From Mesorhizobium qingshengii (GTDB lineage Bacteria; Pseudomonadota; Alphaproteobacteria; Rhizobiales; Rhizobiaceae): DNA of 64,000 nucleotides. The position numbers were made by a program, and so were the translations under genes. This document shows, in pieces, positions 1-8,556 of the stretch (positions within the stretch are counted from its first letter, which is position 1; every line of letters starts with the position of its first letter). The stretch spans positions 62,001 to 126,000 of the forward strand of contig NZ_JAPFQA010000002.1 in NCBI RefSeq assembly GCF_027563465.1, given 5' to 3'. Under the pieces are notes generated by a model that saw only the letters and a program-made list of their open reading frames with translations, was not told the origin of the DNA and ran no database searches.

Positions 1-165
1 ACGAAGATGCGCGGCCAGGTGATCGAGCGCGAGGACGGCTTGCGTGTGTTCGTTACGATCCATCCCTCGTTCATCCTGCGCATCCATGAATCGGCGGAGA
101 AGGAAGCGGAGCGCGAACGGTTTCTGAAAGATATGAGAGAAGTGAAGCGGCTGATGGCTGCTTGA
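1..165 (+). CDS. Uracil-DNA glycosylase-like protein (UdgX/family 4 type), C-terminal fragment
   Basis: Only the last 54 codons are present; the gene begins before the window and ends with TGA at 163-165. The fragment carries the VTIHPSFILR segment. An HPS motif in a strand of this kind is the conserved C-terminal uracil/DNA contact of family 4 and UdgX-type uracil-DNA glycosylases, which remove or covalently bind uracil in DNA. A charged helix rich in Glu and Arg follows and closes the protein, as in UdgX-type proteins. The call rests on this short motif only, so the exact subfamily is an inference. Confidence 0.6.
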   Translation, partial: TKMRGQVIEREDGLRVFVTIHPSFILRIHESAEKEAERERFLKDMREVKRLMAA

Positions 166-182
166 TCAGGCTGTCGGTTAGC

Positions 183-361
183 GCCGCCCCTCATTGTCCT
201 GCCGGACATTTCTCCCCGTATGGTGACGGGGAGAAAGACGCTGTCGTCGCGGCTTTCGCTAATAGCCAAGGTTCCAAGAGGAGCGCGAAGGCGGGGTTAG
301 TCCCCTTCTCCCCGTCACTATACGGGGAGAAGGTGCCGGCAGGCGGATGAGGGGCAGCGCT
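183..361. repeat. Palindromic mosaic repeat, family A, two inverted copies
   Basis: Two copies of a rhizobial-type intergenic repeat lie head to head. Each has a core hairpin of the form TCTCCCCGT-ATAGTGA-CGGGGAGA (about 211-234 and 307-330) with a flank CCCCTCAT...CTGCCGG. The pair fills the gap between the glycosylase-like gene and the convergent glycerate kinase gene. It may act as a bidirectional transcription end, and the resemblance to RIME-type elements is from memory. Confidence 0.75.
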
Positions 362-390
362 AACGCTTGTGCAGCGCAATGCGACGCGCC

Positions 391-1656
391 CTAACGAATG
401 AGTATCGCCCGGAGATCGTTGACATTCGTGCCCGTCGGGCCGGGCACGAAAAGATCGCCAACGGCATTGAAGGCCGTCCAGGCGTTGTTGCCGGCCAGCA
501 TCGCCTTGGCGTCCACACCCGCCGCGCGCATGCGCGAAACAGTCGAGCCATCGGCGAAGGCGCCGGCATTGTCTTCCGAACCGTCGATGCCGTCGGTGTC
601 GGCGGCCAGGGCGTGAATGCCTTGCACGCCGTTGATGCCGATGGCGAAGGCGAGCAGGAATTCCGAATTGCGGCCGCCCTTGCCCTTGGCACGCAAGGTC
701 ACGGTTGTCTCGCCGCCGGACAGGATCAGCACCGGCTTTGGGAATGGCCGATCGCGTGTCGCCACCTCGCGCGCGATTGCGGCATGCACGCCGCCGACCT
801 CGCGCGCCTCGCCCTCGATGGCATCCGAGAGGATGACAGCTTCGATGCCTTGCCGTTTCGCTTCCAATGCCGCCGCTTCCAGCGATACACCGGCGGAGGC
901 GATCAGGTGCACCTCGTTGCGCGAAAAGCGTTGATCATCCGGACCTGGCGCATCGGCGGCCGGCGAGTTGATGTGCGCCATCACCGCGGGCGGGAGCTTC
1001 ATGCCGTAGGCAACGATCGACGCGAGCGCGTCCTCGCGGCTGCCGGTATCGGGAACGGTCGGGCCGGAGGCGACCAGTGCGGGGTTGTCGCCTGGGATGT
1101 CGGAAACCACCAGCGACACCACCCTGGCCGGCCAGGCGGCCGCCGCCAGCCTGCCGCCCTTGATGGTGGAGACATGCTTGCGAATGGTGTTCATCGCCGC
1201 GATCGGCGCGCCGGAGGCGAGCAGCGCCTCGTTGACGGCGATCTCGTCGGCCAGCGTCAGGCTTCCGGCCGGTGACGGCAACAGCGCCGAGCCGCCGCCG
1301 GAAATCAGCGCCACGACCAGATCATCCGCTGTCAGCCCCTGGACTTTTTCGAGCAGCCGCCGCGACGCCTCAAGCCCGGCGGCATCCGGCACCGGATGCG
1401 CCGCTTCGATGATCTCGATGCGCTCGCAGGCCGCTCCATAGCCATAGCGGGTGACGACCAGCCCTTCGATCGGTCCGTCCCAGACCTTCTCGAACGCCGC
1501 AGCCATCTGCGCCGAGCCCTTGCCCGCGCCAATGACGATTGTGCGGCCCCTGGGCTTGGCCGGCAAATGATCGCGGATGGTCCGCTCAGGATCGGCGGCA
1601 GCGACGGCGGCGTTGAAAATGGATGTGAGGAAGGCCTTGGGGTCGAGAATGGTCAT
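391..1656 (-). CDS. gckA: Glycerate 2-kinase, MOFRL family
   Basis: The 421-residue protein matches the GckA/TtuD family that phosphorylates D-glycerate to 2-phosphoglycerate with ATP in the cytosol. Visible family features are a glycine-rich GAGKGSAQ segment (residues 43-50), an SGGGSALL loop (119-126), an SDIPGD motif near the middle, and a C-terminal MOFRL-like end with GTNVNDL. The start is an ATG preceded by a GGTGG stretch. The gene lies upstream of purine-degradation genes whose end product is glyoxylate. Glycerate kinase is the last step of the glyoxylate-to-glycerate route, so a metabolic link is plausible but not shown. The family has been annotated as hydroxypyruvate reductase in older entries. 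Confidence 0.88.
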   Translation of the reverse strand: MTILDPKAFLTSIFNAAVAAADPERTIRDHLPAKPRGRTIVIGAGKGSAQMAAAFEKVWDGPIEGLVVTRYGYGAACERIEIIEAAHPVPDAAGLEASRRLLEKVQGLTADDLVVALISGGGSALLPSPAGSLTLADEIAVNEALLASGAPIAAMNTIRKHVSTIKGGRLAAAAWPARVVSLVVSDIPGDNPALVASGPTVPDTGSREDALASIVAYGMKLPPAVMAHINSPAADAPGPDDQRFSRNEVHLIASAGVSLEAAALEAKRQGIEAVILSDAIEGEAREVGGVHAAIAREVATRDRPFPKPVLILSGGETTVTLRAKGKGGRNSEFLLAFAIGINGVQGIHALAADTDGIDGSEDNAGAFADGSTVSRMRAAGVDAKAMLAGNNAWTAFNAVGDLFVPGPTGTNVNDLRAILIR

Positions 1657-1699
1657 ACCGAGCTGCCACCGACGTTCTGCAAACTTCTGCGCCGTTTGC

Positions 1700-1829
1700 G
1701 CTGCCCCTCACCCTTACCCTCTCCCCGTGAAAAACGGGGAGAGGGGGATCGCCGGCGTTGGAGCGCTTCCCTTCTCCCCGTCACTATACGGGGAGAAGGT
1801 GCCGGCAGGCGGATGAGGGGCGGCGCCAG
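1700..1829. repeat. Palindromic mosaic repeat, family A, second locus
   Basis: The gap between the glycerate kinase and UPF0303 genes holds a hairpin CTCTCCCCGT-GAAAA-ACGGGGAGAG (about 1719-1744). It is followed by a full family A unit (1768-1829) with the same core hairpin and CGGCAGGCGGATGAGGGG flank as at 302-359. Both neighbouring genes read leftward, so the element lies inside a possible transcript. Confidence 0.75.
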
Positions 1830-1831
1830 CG

Positions 1832-2338
1832 TCAAGAATTTGTTTCCGGAGATAATACCAGCCCGCGCTTGTCGACACCGAGATGATCGCACAGCGCATC
1901 GACCACCACGCCGTGGTCCTCGCGCTCGGGCAAGCCCGAAACGGCGATGACTCCGATCACGCCGGCGTCCTTCACAGTGACCGGAAAGCCGCCGCCGGCC
2001 AGTACAAAGTCCGATATGTCGAGGCCTTCACCGACCTTGAAGGTGCGGTCGGGGCGCTGCTGCTCCAGCACCATGCGGTAGGTGCTGCGCAGGAACCGCT
2101 TGACGACATTGATCTTGCGCCGCGCCCAGTCCGGGTTGGAAGCGTTCGAGCCCGGCATCGCGGCATAGAACAGCGGCCGGTCGAAGGTCCTGATGTCGAC
2201 GATGACAGGCAGGTTCCCGGCGAGCGCGCGGTCGCGGATGGCCGAACCGATCTTGAAGGCAACCGCCTCATCGAAGGCTGGAAAGACAAGAACCTCTTCC
2301 TGTCTCTTGATCAGAGCGATGTCATCAGCAACGGCCAT
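1832..2338 (-). CDS. UPF0303 / HbpS-like family protein
   Basis: This 168-residue protein resembles the UPF0303 family (DUF336, GlcG/HbpS-like fold), small cytosolic proteins often near glycolate or C2 metabolism. Family-type segments are the central KRFLRSTYRMVLEQQ helix, the GGGFPVTV strand and the IGVIAVSGLPEREDH segment. Its start ATG is preceded by an AGGGGAA ribosome binding site. It reads in the same direction as glycerate kinase, with about 175 bases of repeat between them. Biochemical function is not known; heme binding or a chaperone role has been proposed for relatives. The assignment to the family is good, any function is inference. Confidence 0.75.
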   Translation of the reverse strand: MAVADDIALIKRQEEVLVFPAFDEAVAFKIGSAIRDRALAGNLPVIVDIRTFDRPLFYAAMPGSNASNPDWARRKINVVKRFLRSTYRMVLEQQRPDRTFKVGEGLDISDFVLAGGGFPVTVKDAGVIGVIAVSGLPEREDHGVVVDALCDHLGVDKRGLVLSPETNS

Positions 2339-2434
2339 GTCGTTCCCCTGTCAACTTCGCCGCACGCTTTGGCCGATGGTTACCGCCGGGTCAAGCGTCT
2401 GCGCGACTTCGTAAGTGCCAAGGCATGTTGAGAT

Positions 2435-2552
2435 TCAGGTCAGGCCGAGCCGAAAGTGGTGGCTTCCGAGAACCGGAGCGGAGCGTACTTTTAGGTACGT
2501 GAGCGCCGGAAGCGCAGGACGCCGCCGCTTGCAGGCCGGCATCACCTGAATA
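2435..2552. repeat. Long imperfect inverted repeat between UPF0303 and guanine deaminase genes
   Basis: The outer arms ATTCAGGT (near 2435) and ACCTGAAT (near 2544) enclose a second hairpin with CCGGAGCG and CGCCGG arms around GTACTTTTAGGTAC. No reading frame here looks coding. It resembles a dispersed intergenic repeat and could form a long structured RNA at the 5' side of the UPF0303 gene or downstream of guaD. Only one copy is visible in the window. Confidence 0.6.
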
Positions 2553-2561
2553 TCAGCATGC

Positions 2562-3875
2562 CTAAATCGCCATGTCGGTCTTCGCCGCCCGCCCCGCCAC
2601 ATAGACCTCGCGCACAGCGCGGTCGTCACCGAGCGTCTGCAGGAGAAACAGTTCCTGCGCCAACGTCTCGGCCGTTTCCATCCTGAGCCGCATCGCCGGT
2701 GTTGCCCTGGCATCCAGCACGACGATGTCGGCATCAGTCCCTTCGTCGAGCGTGCCGATCTTTTCCGCCACCGACAGCGCCTCGGCATTGCCGCGCGTCA
2801 TCTGCCAGAAGGACTGGAACGGGTTGAGCTTCTCGCCGTTCTGCGCGATCACCTTGTAGCCTTCGTCCATGGTGCGCAGCATGGAATAGTTGGTGCCGCC
2901 ACCGACATCGGTGGCGGCCGCGATCCTGATCGGCTTGTCGCGGCGGCGAAAGCGCTGATAGTCGAACAGGCCGGAGCCAAGGAACAGGTTGGAGGTCGGG
3001 CAGAACACCGCCACCGAGCCGCTGTCCGAAAGCGCATCCGCCTCACGCTCTGACAGATGGATGCAATGGCCGAACAAGCTCTTCTTCCCCAACAGCCCAT
3101 AGTGCTCGTAAACGTCGGTGTAGTCGCGCGACCACGGATAGAGCTCCCGCGTGAAGGCGATTTCGGCATGGTTTTCCGACAGATGCGTTTGCATGTGCAG
3201 GCCGGGATGTTCGCGGCACAGCGCGCCGGCCATCTCCATCTGTTGCGGCGATGAGGTGATGGCGAAGCGCGGCGTGATGGCATAAAGCTGCCGTCCCTTG
3301 CCGTGCCATTGCGCGATCAGCGCCTTGCTATCGTCATAGCCGGACTGCGGCGTGTCGAGCACGCCGTCGGGCGCATTGCGGTCCATCATCACCTTGCCGG
3401 CGATGTTGAGCATGTTGCGGTCATGCGACTCGGCGAAGAAGGCTTCGGCCGACGCCTTGTGCACCGAGCAGTACGCGGCAACCGTCGTGGTGCCATGGCG
3501 CACCATCTCGTCGAGGAACAGCCGCGCGATGCGGCGGCCATGCTGCGCGTTGGAGAATTTCGTCTCTTCCGGGAAGGTGAAGGTGTTCAGCCAGTCGAGC
3601 AGCTCCGCGCCGTAGGAGGCGATGACCTGCATCTGCGGGAAATGCACATGCGCGTCGATGAAACCCGGCAGCAGCAGATGCGGGCGGTGGTCTATTCTTT
3701 TCGCCGCTTCGCCGGCCTGTTTCTCGACTTGCGTATAGGCGCCGGCGGCGATGATCCGGCCATCGCGGATCAGCAGGCCGCCATCCTCCTCGTAGCGCCA
3801 GGCGGAATGGTCGTCGATGGTCTCGGGCCAGCTTACAAAGGAAAGCGTGCGGCCGCGCAGAAGTGTCGAGGTCAT
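2562..3875 (-). CDS. guaD: Guanine deaminase
   Basis: The 437-residue amidohydrolase converts guanine to xanthine and ammonia. The metal-binding PGFIDAHVHFPQ motif is at about residues 70-81, with the HTHLSEN-type segment (MQTHLSEN) and FGHCIHLSE downstream, all typical of GuaD. The upstream sequence GGGAAAG supports the ATG at 3875. The gene is two bases downstream of the urate hydroxylase stop, so the two form an operon reading leftward. Its product xanthine is the substrate of the xanthine dehydrogenase encoded at 9.5-14.3 kb. Confidence 0.93.
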   Translation of the reverse strand: MTSTLLRGRTLSFVSWPETIDDHSAWRYEEDGGLLIRDGRIIAAGAYTQVEKQAGEAAKRIDHRPHLLLPGFIDAHVHFPQMQVIASYGAELLDWLNTFTFPEETKFSNAQHGRRIARLFLDEMVRHGTTTVAAYCSVHKASAEAFFAESHDRNMLNIAGKVMMDRNAPDGVLDTPQSGYDDSKALIAQWHGKGRQLYAITPRFAITSSPQQMEMAGALCREHPGLHMQTHLSENHAEIAFTRELYPWSRDYTDVYEHYGLLGKKSLFGHCIHLSEREADALSDSGSVAVFCPTSNLFLGSGLFDYQRFRRRDKPIRIAAATDVGGGTNYSMLRTMDEGYKVIAQNGEKLNPFQSFWQMTRGNAEALSVAEKIGTLDEGTDADIVVLDARATPAMRLRMETAETLAQELFLLQTLGDDRAVREVYVAGRAAKTDMAI

Positions 3876-3877
3876 GC

Positions 3878-5095
3878 TTACTTTCCCGCGCCTTCGAACC
3901 AGGCCACCAGCAGCGCCCGCTCCTTGTCGGTAATCTGCGAGACGTTGGCGGGCGGCATGGCGTGGCTGCGGCCGGCCTGCAGATAGATCTCGCGGGCGTG
4001 GTTGGCGATTGCCGCGTCGGTGTCGAGCATCACACCCTTGGGCGCATGGTAGATGCCCTCATAGACCGGCTCCGCCGCGTGGCACATCGAGCAGCGGCCG
4101 AGCACGGTGTCGCGCACGGCGGGGAAATGCGCCGAGGCGACATAGACCTGCGCCGCGGCCGAGGCGCTGGGTTCGCCGGTCAGCACCTTCGGCGCGGTCG
4201 ACAGCCAGATGATGATGATGAACAGGACGAGGGCGCCCAACCAGGTCCAGTGCGGGTTGCCCTTGCGCGCATGGACGGTGTTGAAATAGTGCCGGATCAG
4301 CACACCGATGATGAACACCAGCGAGGCGATGACCCAGTTGAACTCAGTGCCAAACGCCAAGGGGTAGTGGTTCGACAGCATCAGGAACAGCACCGGCAGC
4401 GTCAAATAGTTGTTGTGCAGCGAGCGCTGCTTGGCGATCTTGCCGTATTTGGGGTCGGGCTTGCGGCCGGCGATCAGGTCGGCGACGACGATCTTCTGGT
4501 TGGGGATGATCACCATGAAGACATTGGCCGACATGATTGTGGCGGTGATGGCGCCCAGATGCAGGAACGCGGCGCGGCCGGTGAACAGGTGCGTCAGCCC
4601 CCAGGCGATGAACACCAGCACGCAGTAGAGCACCAGCATCAGGCCGGTGTCGCTCTTTCCCAGCGGCGAGCGGCACAGGAGATCATAGACCACCCAACCG
4701 ACGCCGATCGTCGCCAGCGACAGCAGGATGCCGACCGGCACCGACATGGGCAGCACATTGGGATCGATCAGGAACAGATCGGCCCCGGCATAGTAGACGA
4801 CGCAGAGCATGGCGAAGCCGGACAGCCAGGTGGCGTAGGATTCCCATTTGAACCAGGTCAGGTGCTCGGGCATCTCGGCCGGCGCCACCAGATATTTCTG
4901 GATGTGGTAGAAACCGCCTCCATGCACCTGCCATTCCTCGCCAAAGGCGCCGACGGGCATGCCCGGACGCTGGCGCAGGCCGAGATCGAGCGCGACGAAA
5001 TAGAAGGACGAGCCGATCCAGGCGATGCCCGTGACGACGTGCAGCCAGCGCACGGCAAAACTCAGCCATTCCCAGAAAATCGCGAAATCCATCAT
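3878..5095 (-). CDS. puuD: Urate hydroxylase (membrane urate oxidase) with C-terminal cytochrome c domain
   Basis: The 405-residue protein has an N-terminal region of about eight hydrophobic segments and a periplasmic-type C-terminal cytochrome c domain with the heme motif CSMCH (near residue 337) and a late MPP axial Met candidate. This is the architecture of PuuD, which hydroxylates urate to 5-hydroxyisourate and passes electrons to the respiratory chain instead of producing H2O2. An AGGGACG ribosome binding site precedes the ATG at 5095. It is the first gene of the puuD-guaD operon and is divergent from a LysR regulator. No soluble uricase is seen in the window, so this is the candidate for the urate step. 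Confidence 0.92.
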   Translation of the reverse strand: MMDFAIFWEWLSFAVRWLHVVTGIAWIGSSFYFVALDLGLRQRPGMPVGAFGEEWQVHGGGFYHIQKYLVAPAEMPEHLTWFKWESYATWLSGFAMLCVVYYAGADLFLIDPNVLPMSVPVGILLSLATIGVGWVVYDLLCRSPLGKSDTGLMLVLYCVLVFIAWGLTHLFTGRAAFLHLGAITATIMSANVFMVIIPNQKIVVADLIAGRKPDPKYGKIAKQRSLHNNYLTLPVLFLMLSNHYPLAFGTEFNWVIASLVFIIGVLIRHYFNTVHARKGNPHWTWLGALVLFIIIIWLSTAPKVLTGEPSASAAAQVYVASAHFPAVRDTVLGRCSMCHAAEPVYEGIYHAPKGVMLDTDAAIANHAREIYLQAGRSHAMPPANVSQITDKERALLVAWFEGAGK

Positions 5096-5232
5096 TGAAG
5101 TCGTCCCTGCCGATCACACGACTTTACGGGCTGGAGCGCAAACGGAAAGAGGCGAGGCGCACGATGACTTTCAAAAAAAAATGGAAAATACTAGGCTGTT
5201 CCCACTCAGCCGCGTGAGAGCCACGAAACAGC

Positions 5233-6153
5233 ATGGCCTATCTCGACAACATCGCCGTCTTCGTTCGCGTCGTCGAACTCGGCAATCTGTCGGCGGCTGG
5301 GCGCGACATGCGCATTTCGCCGGCGGTCGCCTCCAACCGCATCAAGGAACTGGAGAAGCATCTTGGTGTGCGGCTGTTCAACCGTACGACACGGCAGTTG
5401 ATGCCGACCGAGCATGGCACGGTTTTCTACTCTGGCGCCAAGCAGGTGCTTGAGGCGATCACCGAGGCGGAAGCGGCGGTCTCGGCGCTGTCCGGCCAGC
5501 CACGCGGCACCATCCGCGTCACCGCGCCACTTGGCCTCGGCCGGCGGCTGGTGGCCTCGGGCATTCCCGATTTCCACGACAAATATCCTGACATCGAGGT
5601 GCGGCTCAGGCTCTCGGACCACAATGTCGACATCATGAAGGAAGGCATCGACGTCGCCTTCCGGCTCGGCATCATCGAGGATTCCAGCCTCAGGATGCGC
5701 GGCATCATGGAATGCGAGCGCGTGCTGGTGGCGGCACCGAAATACCTGGAGGCGCGCGGCGAGCCGACGGAACCGCAGGAACTGATCGGCAAGAAGCACG
5801 ACTGCCTGATGCTGCGCTATTCCGGCGCGCGCGAATATGTGTGGACGCTGCAGACCCCCACGGGTCCGCAGAAATTCGAGGTGCATGGTCCGTATGATAC
5901 GGATGACGGCGATGTGCTGACCGGCTGGGCGCTGTCCGGGCGCGGCATCATCAACAAGCCGCGCTTCGAGGTGGAACCGTTCATCCGCGACCAGCGGCTG
6001 AAAGTCATCCTGAGCAGCACGCCGCCGACGCCGGTGCAATTTGCCGCCGTCTATCCGCACAAGAAGCTGCAGGACCCGAAAGTGCGGCTGCTGCTCGACT
6101 TCATGGCGGAGCGTTGCCAGCGATTGATCAACGACCTTCTCGCGGGCAAGTGA
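5233..6153 (+). CDS. LysR-family transcriptional regulator
   Basis: The 306-residue protein has an N-terminal winged helix-turn-helix (about residues 12-60, with the LSAAGRDMRISPAVASNRI and LGVRLFNRTTR segments) and a C-terminal periplasmic-binding-like effector domain. It is divergent from puuD with 137 bases between the starts, the usual geometry of a LysR regulator controlling its neighbour. It could therefore respond to a purine metabolite. It could equally control the downstream flavin monooxygenases, which are co-directional. The effector is not predictable from sequence. Confidence 0.9.
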   Translation: MAYLDNIAVFVRVVELGNLSAAGRDMRISPAVASNRIKELEKHLGVRLFNRTTRQLMPTEHGTVFYSGAKQVLEAITEAEAAVSALSGQPRGTIRVTAPLGLGRRLVASGIPDFHDKYPDIEVRLRLSDHNVDIMKEGIDVAFRLGIIEDSSLRMRGIMECERVLVAAPKYLEARGEPTEPQELIGKKHDCLMLRYSGAREYVWTLQTPTGPQKFEVHGPYDTDDGDVLTGWALSGRGIINKPRFEVEPFIRDQRLKVILSSTPPTPVQFAAVYPHKKLQDPKVRLLLDFMAERCQRLINDLLAGK

Positions 6154-6256
6154 TAGCTGGCCGGCAAGAGACCGGCGATTGGCCCAGTGCCAGCGGTTGC
6201 CATCCCGGGAAGCGGCAAACATAGTTCCGATCGATTTCGTGCTGCAGGGACCATCG

Positions 6257-7276
6257 ATGGACAACGGCGCCACAATGCATCTTGCCGTCTCGCTGTGTCC
6301 GGGAACCACCGACGCATCGCGTGGGGCCGAGCCGGAATTCGATCGTCTGGCGCGGTTTGCGCAGAAGGCCGAAGCCGCCGGGCTGGACATGGTGCTGCTT
6401 GCCGATGCCGCGCCGGCTTCCGGCGGCGATGCCGCGAACCGGCAAGTGCCCTTCGAAGCGACGACCTTGCTGGCCGCACTGGCGACGGTGACAAGCAGGA
6501 TCGGCCTCGTCGCAATGGCTTCGACGGTCGCCCACCAGCCCTACAATCTGGCGCGCCGTTTCGCCTCGCTCGACATCATCAGCCATGGCCGCGCCGGCTG
6601 GCATGCGACGATGGCGCAAGCGCCACGCGAAGCGGCCAATTTCAGCCGGCCGGGAGGCTTTTCCCGCGACGATTTTCGCCGCCGCACGGAGGAGTATATC
6701 GGCATCGTTCAAGGTTTGTGGACCGGCTGGGACGCGGACGCGCTGTTGTTCGACAAAGGCGGCGGCCGCTTCCACGACCCCGACAGGATGCATCTGCTCG
6801 ACCACAAGGGCGAGTTCTTTTCCGTGCGCGGACCGCTGAACGTCGCGCGATCGCCGCAGGACAGGCCGGTGCTGGTGCTGTCCGGCCTGTCGGTATCAGA
6901 CATGGATATTGCCGCCCGCACCGCGGATGTCATCCTGCTGGAAGAACGGCCGGCGGAAGAGACCAAGGCAAGCCGTGACGATCTGAAGCGCCGCGTCGCT
7001 GCCCGTGGGCGGGACCCGGATGCCGTGAAGGTGCTGATGGACGTCTTGCCCGTCACCGGTGGTGAGCCGGCCGGCCTCGCCGACAAGTTGGAAGAACAGT
7101 TCCGCTCGACAAGCTGCGACGGGTTCAACATCCTCATGCCGGCAGAGCTTTCGGCGATCGACGATTTCGTCGATCTGGTTTTACCGGAGTTGCGGCGGCG
7201 GGACCTTTTTCGACAGGGCTATCGCGGCGCGACGCTGCGCTCGCATCTCGGACTTGGCGGCGGAGGCGACCAATGA
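6257..7276 (+). CDS. Luciferase-like (LLM class) flavin-dependent monooxygenase, first of a pair
   Basis: This 339-residue protein belongs to the bacterial luciferase-like superfamily (NtaA/SnaA/DszA branch), FMNH2-dependent enzymes that oxidise organic sulfur or nitrogen compounds or aminopolycarboxylates. It shows the SRIGLVAMASTVAHQPYNLA segment and the DIISHGRAGW block typical of the family, then PLNVARSPQDRPVL. I chose the ATG at 6257 because a GCAGGGA site lies seven bases upstream; an in-frame ATG at 6179 would add 26 unconserved residues. It overlaps the next gene by four bases (ATGA). No flavin reductase gene is adjacent, so reduced flavin must come from elsewhere. The substrate is unknown. 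Confidence 0.85.
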   Translation: MDNGATMHLAVSLCPGTTDASRGAEPEFDRLARFAQKAEAAGLDMVLLADAAPASGGDAANRQVPFEATTLLAALATVTSRIGLVAMASTVAHQPYNLARRFASLDIISHGRAGWHATMAQAPREAANFSRPGGFSRDDFRRRTEEYIGIVQGLWTGWDADALLFDKGGGRFHDPDRMHLLDHKGEFFSVRGPLNVARSPQDRPVLVLSGLSVSDMDIAARTADVILLEERPAEETKASRDDLKRRVAARGRDPDAVKVLMDVLPVTGGEPAGLADKLEEQFRSTSCDGFNILMPAELSAIDDFVDLVLPELRRRDLFRQGYRGATLRSHLGLGGGGDQ

Positions 7277-8544
7277 CCGCCGCGTCCCGCCAGATGAAGC
7301 TCGGCGCCTTCCTGTGGGCGACGGGCCATCACATCGCCGCCTGGCGCCATCCACAAGCGCATGTGACGGCGGGCATCGACATTGACCACTACATCCAGCT
7401 GGCGCGCACCGCGGAAGCGGCGAAATTCGACCTGCTGTTCTGTGAGGACGCCGCCGGCCTGCGCGAGGCCGATGTCGGCATCGCCAGCCAGACCTCGCGC
7501 TCGATCGGTTTCGAGCCCATCAGCCTGCTGTCGGCGCTCGCCGTCCAGACCAGCCGCATCGGTCTCGTCTCCACCGCCTCGACAAGCTACAACGAGCCTT
7601 ACGGGCTGGCGCGGACCTTCCTGTCGCTCGACCATCTGAGCGGTGGCCGTGCCGGCTGGAACCTGGTTACATCAGCCAGCCAGATCGAAGCCGCCAATTT
7701 CGGCTCGACCGGCTTGCGTCCGCACGCCGACCGCTACGAGCGGGCGCGTGAATTCGCCGAGGTGGTGACCGGGCTTTGGCACGGCAAGCTCGACGGGACT
7801 TCCGGATCCGGTCACGATGGCCAGAGCTTTTCGGTTCGGGGTCCGCTCGACCTGCCGCGTTCGCCTCAGGGCGCGCCGGTCATGGTTCAGGCCGGCGCCT
7901 CGGATGTCGGCCGCGACCTTGCCGCCCGAACAGCCGACGTGGTGTTCACGGCGGCGCAGACTTTCGAGGAAGCGAAGGCCTTCTACGACGATCTCAAGGG
8001 GCGCCTGGCGGCCTATGGGCGTGAGCGGGACGACATCAAGATCATGCCGGGCGTTGCGCCCGTAGTGGCGGAAACGGAAGCGGAAGCGCGGGAAAAATAC
8101 GAGGAATTGCAGGAACTGATCCCCGACGATGTCGGTGTTGCGCTGCTGTCCAGCTATCTCAGCATCGCCGATCTCTGGCGCTATCCGATTGACGGGCCGC
8201 TGCCGGAGCTGCCAGCGACAGAAGGCATGCAGAGCCGGCAAGCGCTGGTCATCGAGCAGTCGCGCCGCGACAACCTTTCCATTCGTCAGCTTGCCCGCCA
8301 TTTCGCCGGCGCGCGGGGCCATTGGCGCATCGTCGGAACAGCCGCCCAGGTCGCCGACGAGTTGCAGGCGCGGTTCGAGGGTGGTGCGGCCGACGGCTTC
8401 AACGTCATGCCTTCCTATTTCCCCGGCGAGCTCGATGCCTTCGCCACGCTGGTCGTGCCGGAACTGCAGCGGCGCGGCCTGTTCCGCAAGGACTATGAAG
8501 GGCACACGCTGCGCGAGCATCTGGGCTTGAGGCGGCCCGCCTGA
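7273..8544 (+). CDS. Luciferase-like (LLM class) flavin-dependent monooxygenase, second of a pair
   Basis: The 423-residue NtaA/SnaA/DszA-type monooxygenase has the full-length architecture of the family: FLWATGHHIAAWRHP near the N-terminus, SRIGLVSTASTSYNEPYGLA, DHLSGGRAGWNLVTS (flavin-pocket region) and FNVMPSYFPG near the C-terminus. It is translationally coupled to the preceding paralogue by an ATGA overlap, so the two are one operon and may act on related substrates or as two subunits. It is longer than its partner mainly in the insertion around residues 150-200 and in the C-terminal half. The substrate cannot be read from the sequence. Confidence 0.9.
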   Translation: MTAASRQMKLGAFLWATGHHIAAWRHPQAHVTAGIDIDHYIQLARTAEAAKFDLLFCEDAAGLREADVGIASQTSRSIGFEPISLLSALAVQTSRIGLVSTASTSYNEPYGLARTFLSLDHLSGGRAGWNLVTSASQIEAANFGSTGLRPHADRYERAREFAEVVTGLWHGKLDGTSGSGHDGQSFSVRGPLDLPRSPQGAPVMVQAGASDVGRDLAARTADVVFTAAQTFEEAKAFYDDLKGRLAAYGRERDDIKIMPGVAPVVAETEAEAREKYEELQELIPDDVGVALLSSYLSIADLWRYPIDGPLPELPATEGMQSRQALVIEQSRRDNLSIRQLARHFAGARGHWRIVGTAAQVADELQARFEGGAADGFNVMPSYFPGELDAFATLVVPELQRRGLFRKDYEGHTLREHLGLRRPA

Positions 8545-8556
8545 GATCGAGCGCGC

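Noticed and set aside
162..379. Small open frames on both strands in the first repeat region
   Set aside because: They are translations of the palindromic family A element and recur wherever the repeat occurs.
367..1275. Long open frame on the plus strand opposite glycerate kinase
   Set aside because: It is the antisense of a gene with clear family motifs, has no ribosome binding site and no recognisable domain.
3863..5098. Long open frame on the plus strand opposite the urate hydroxylase
   Set aside because: Its translation is low-complexity, rich in His, Arg and Gln, and is a high-GC shadow of puuD.
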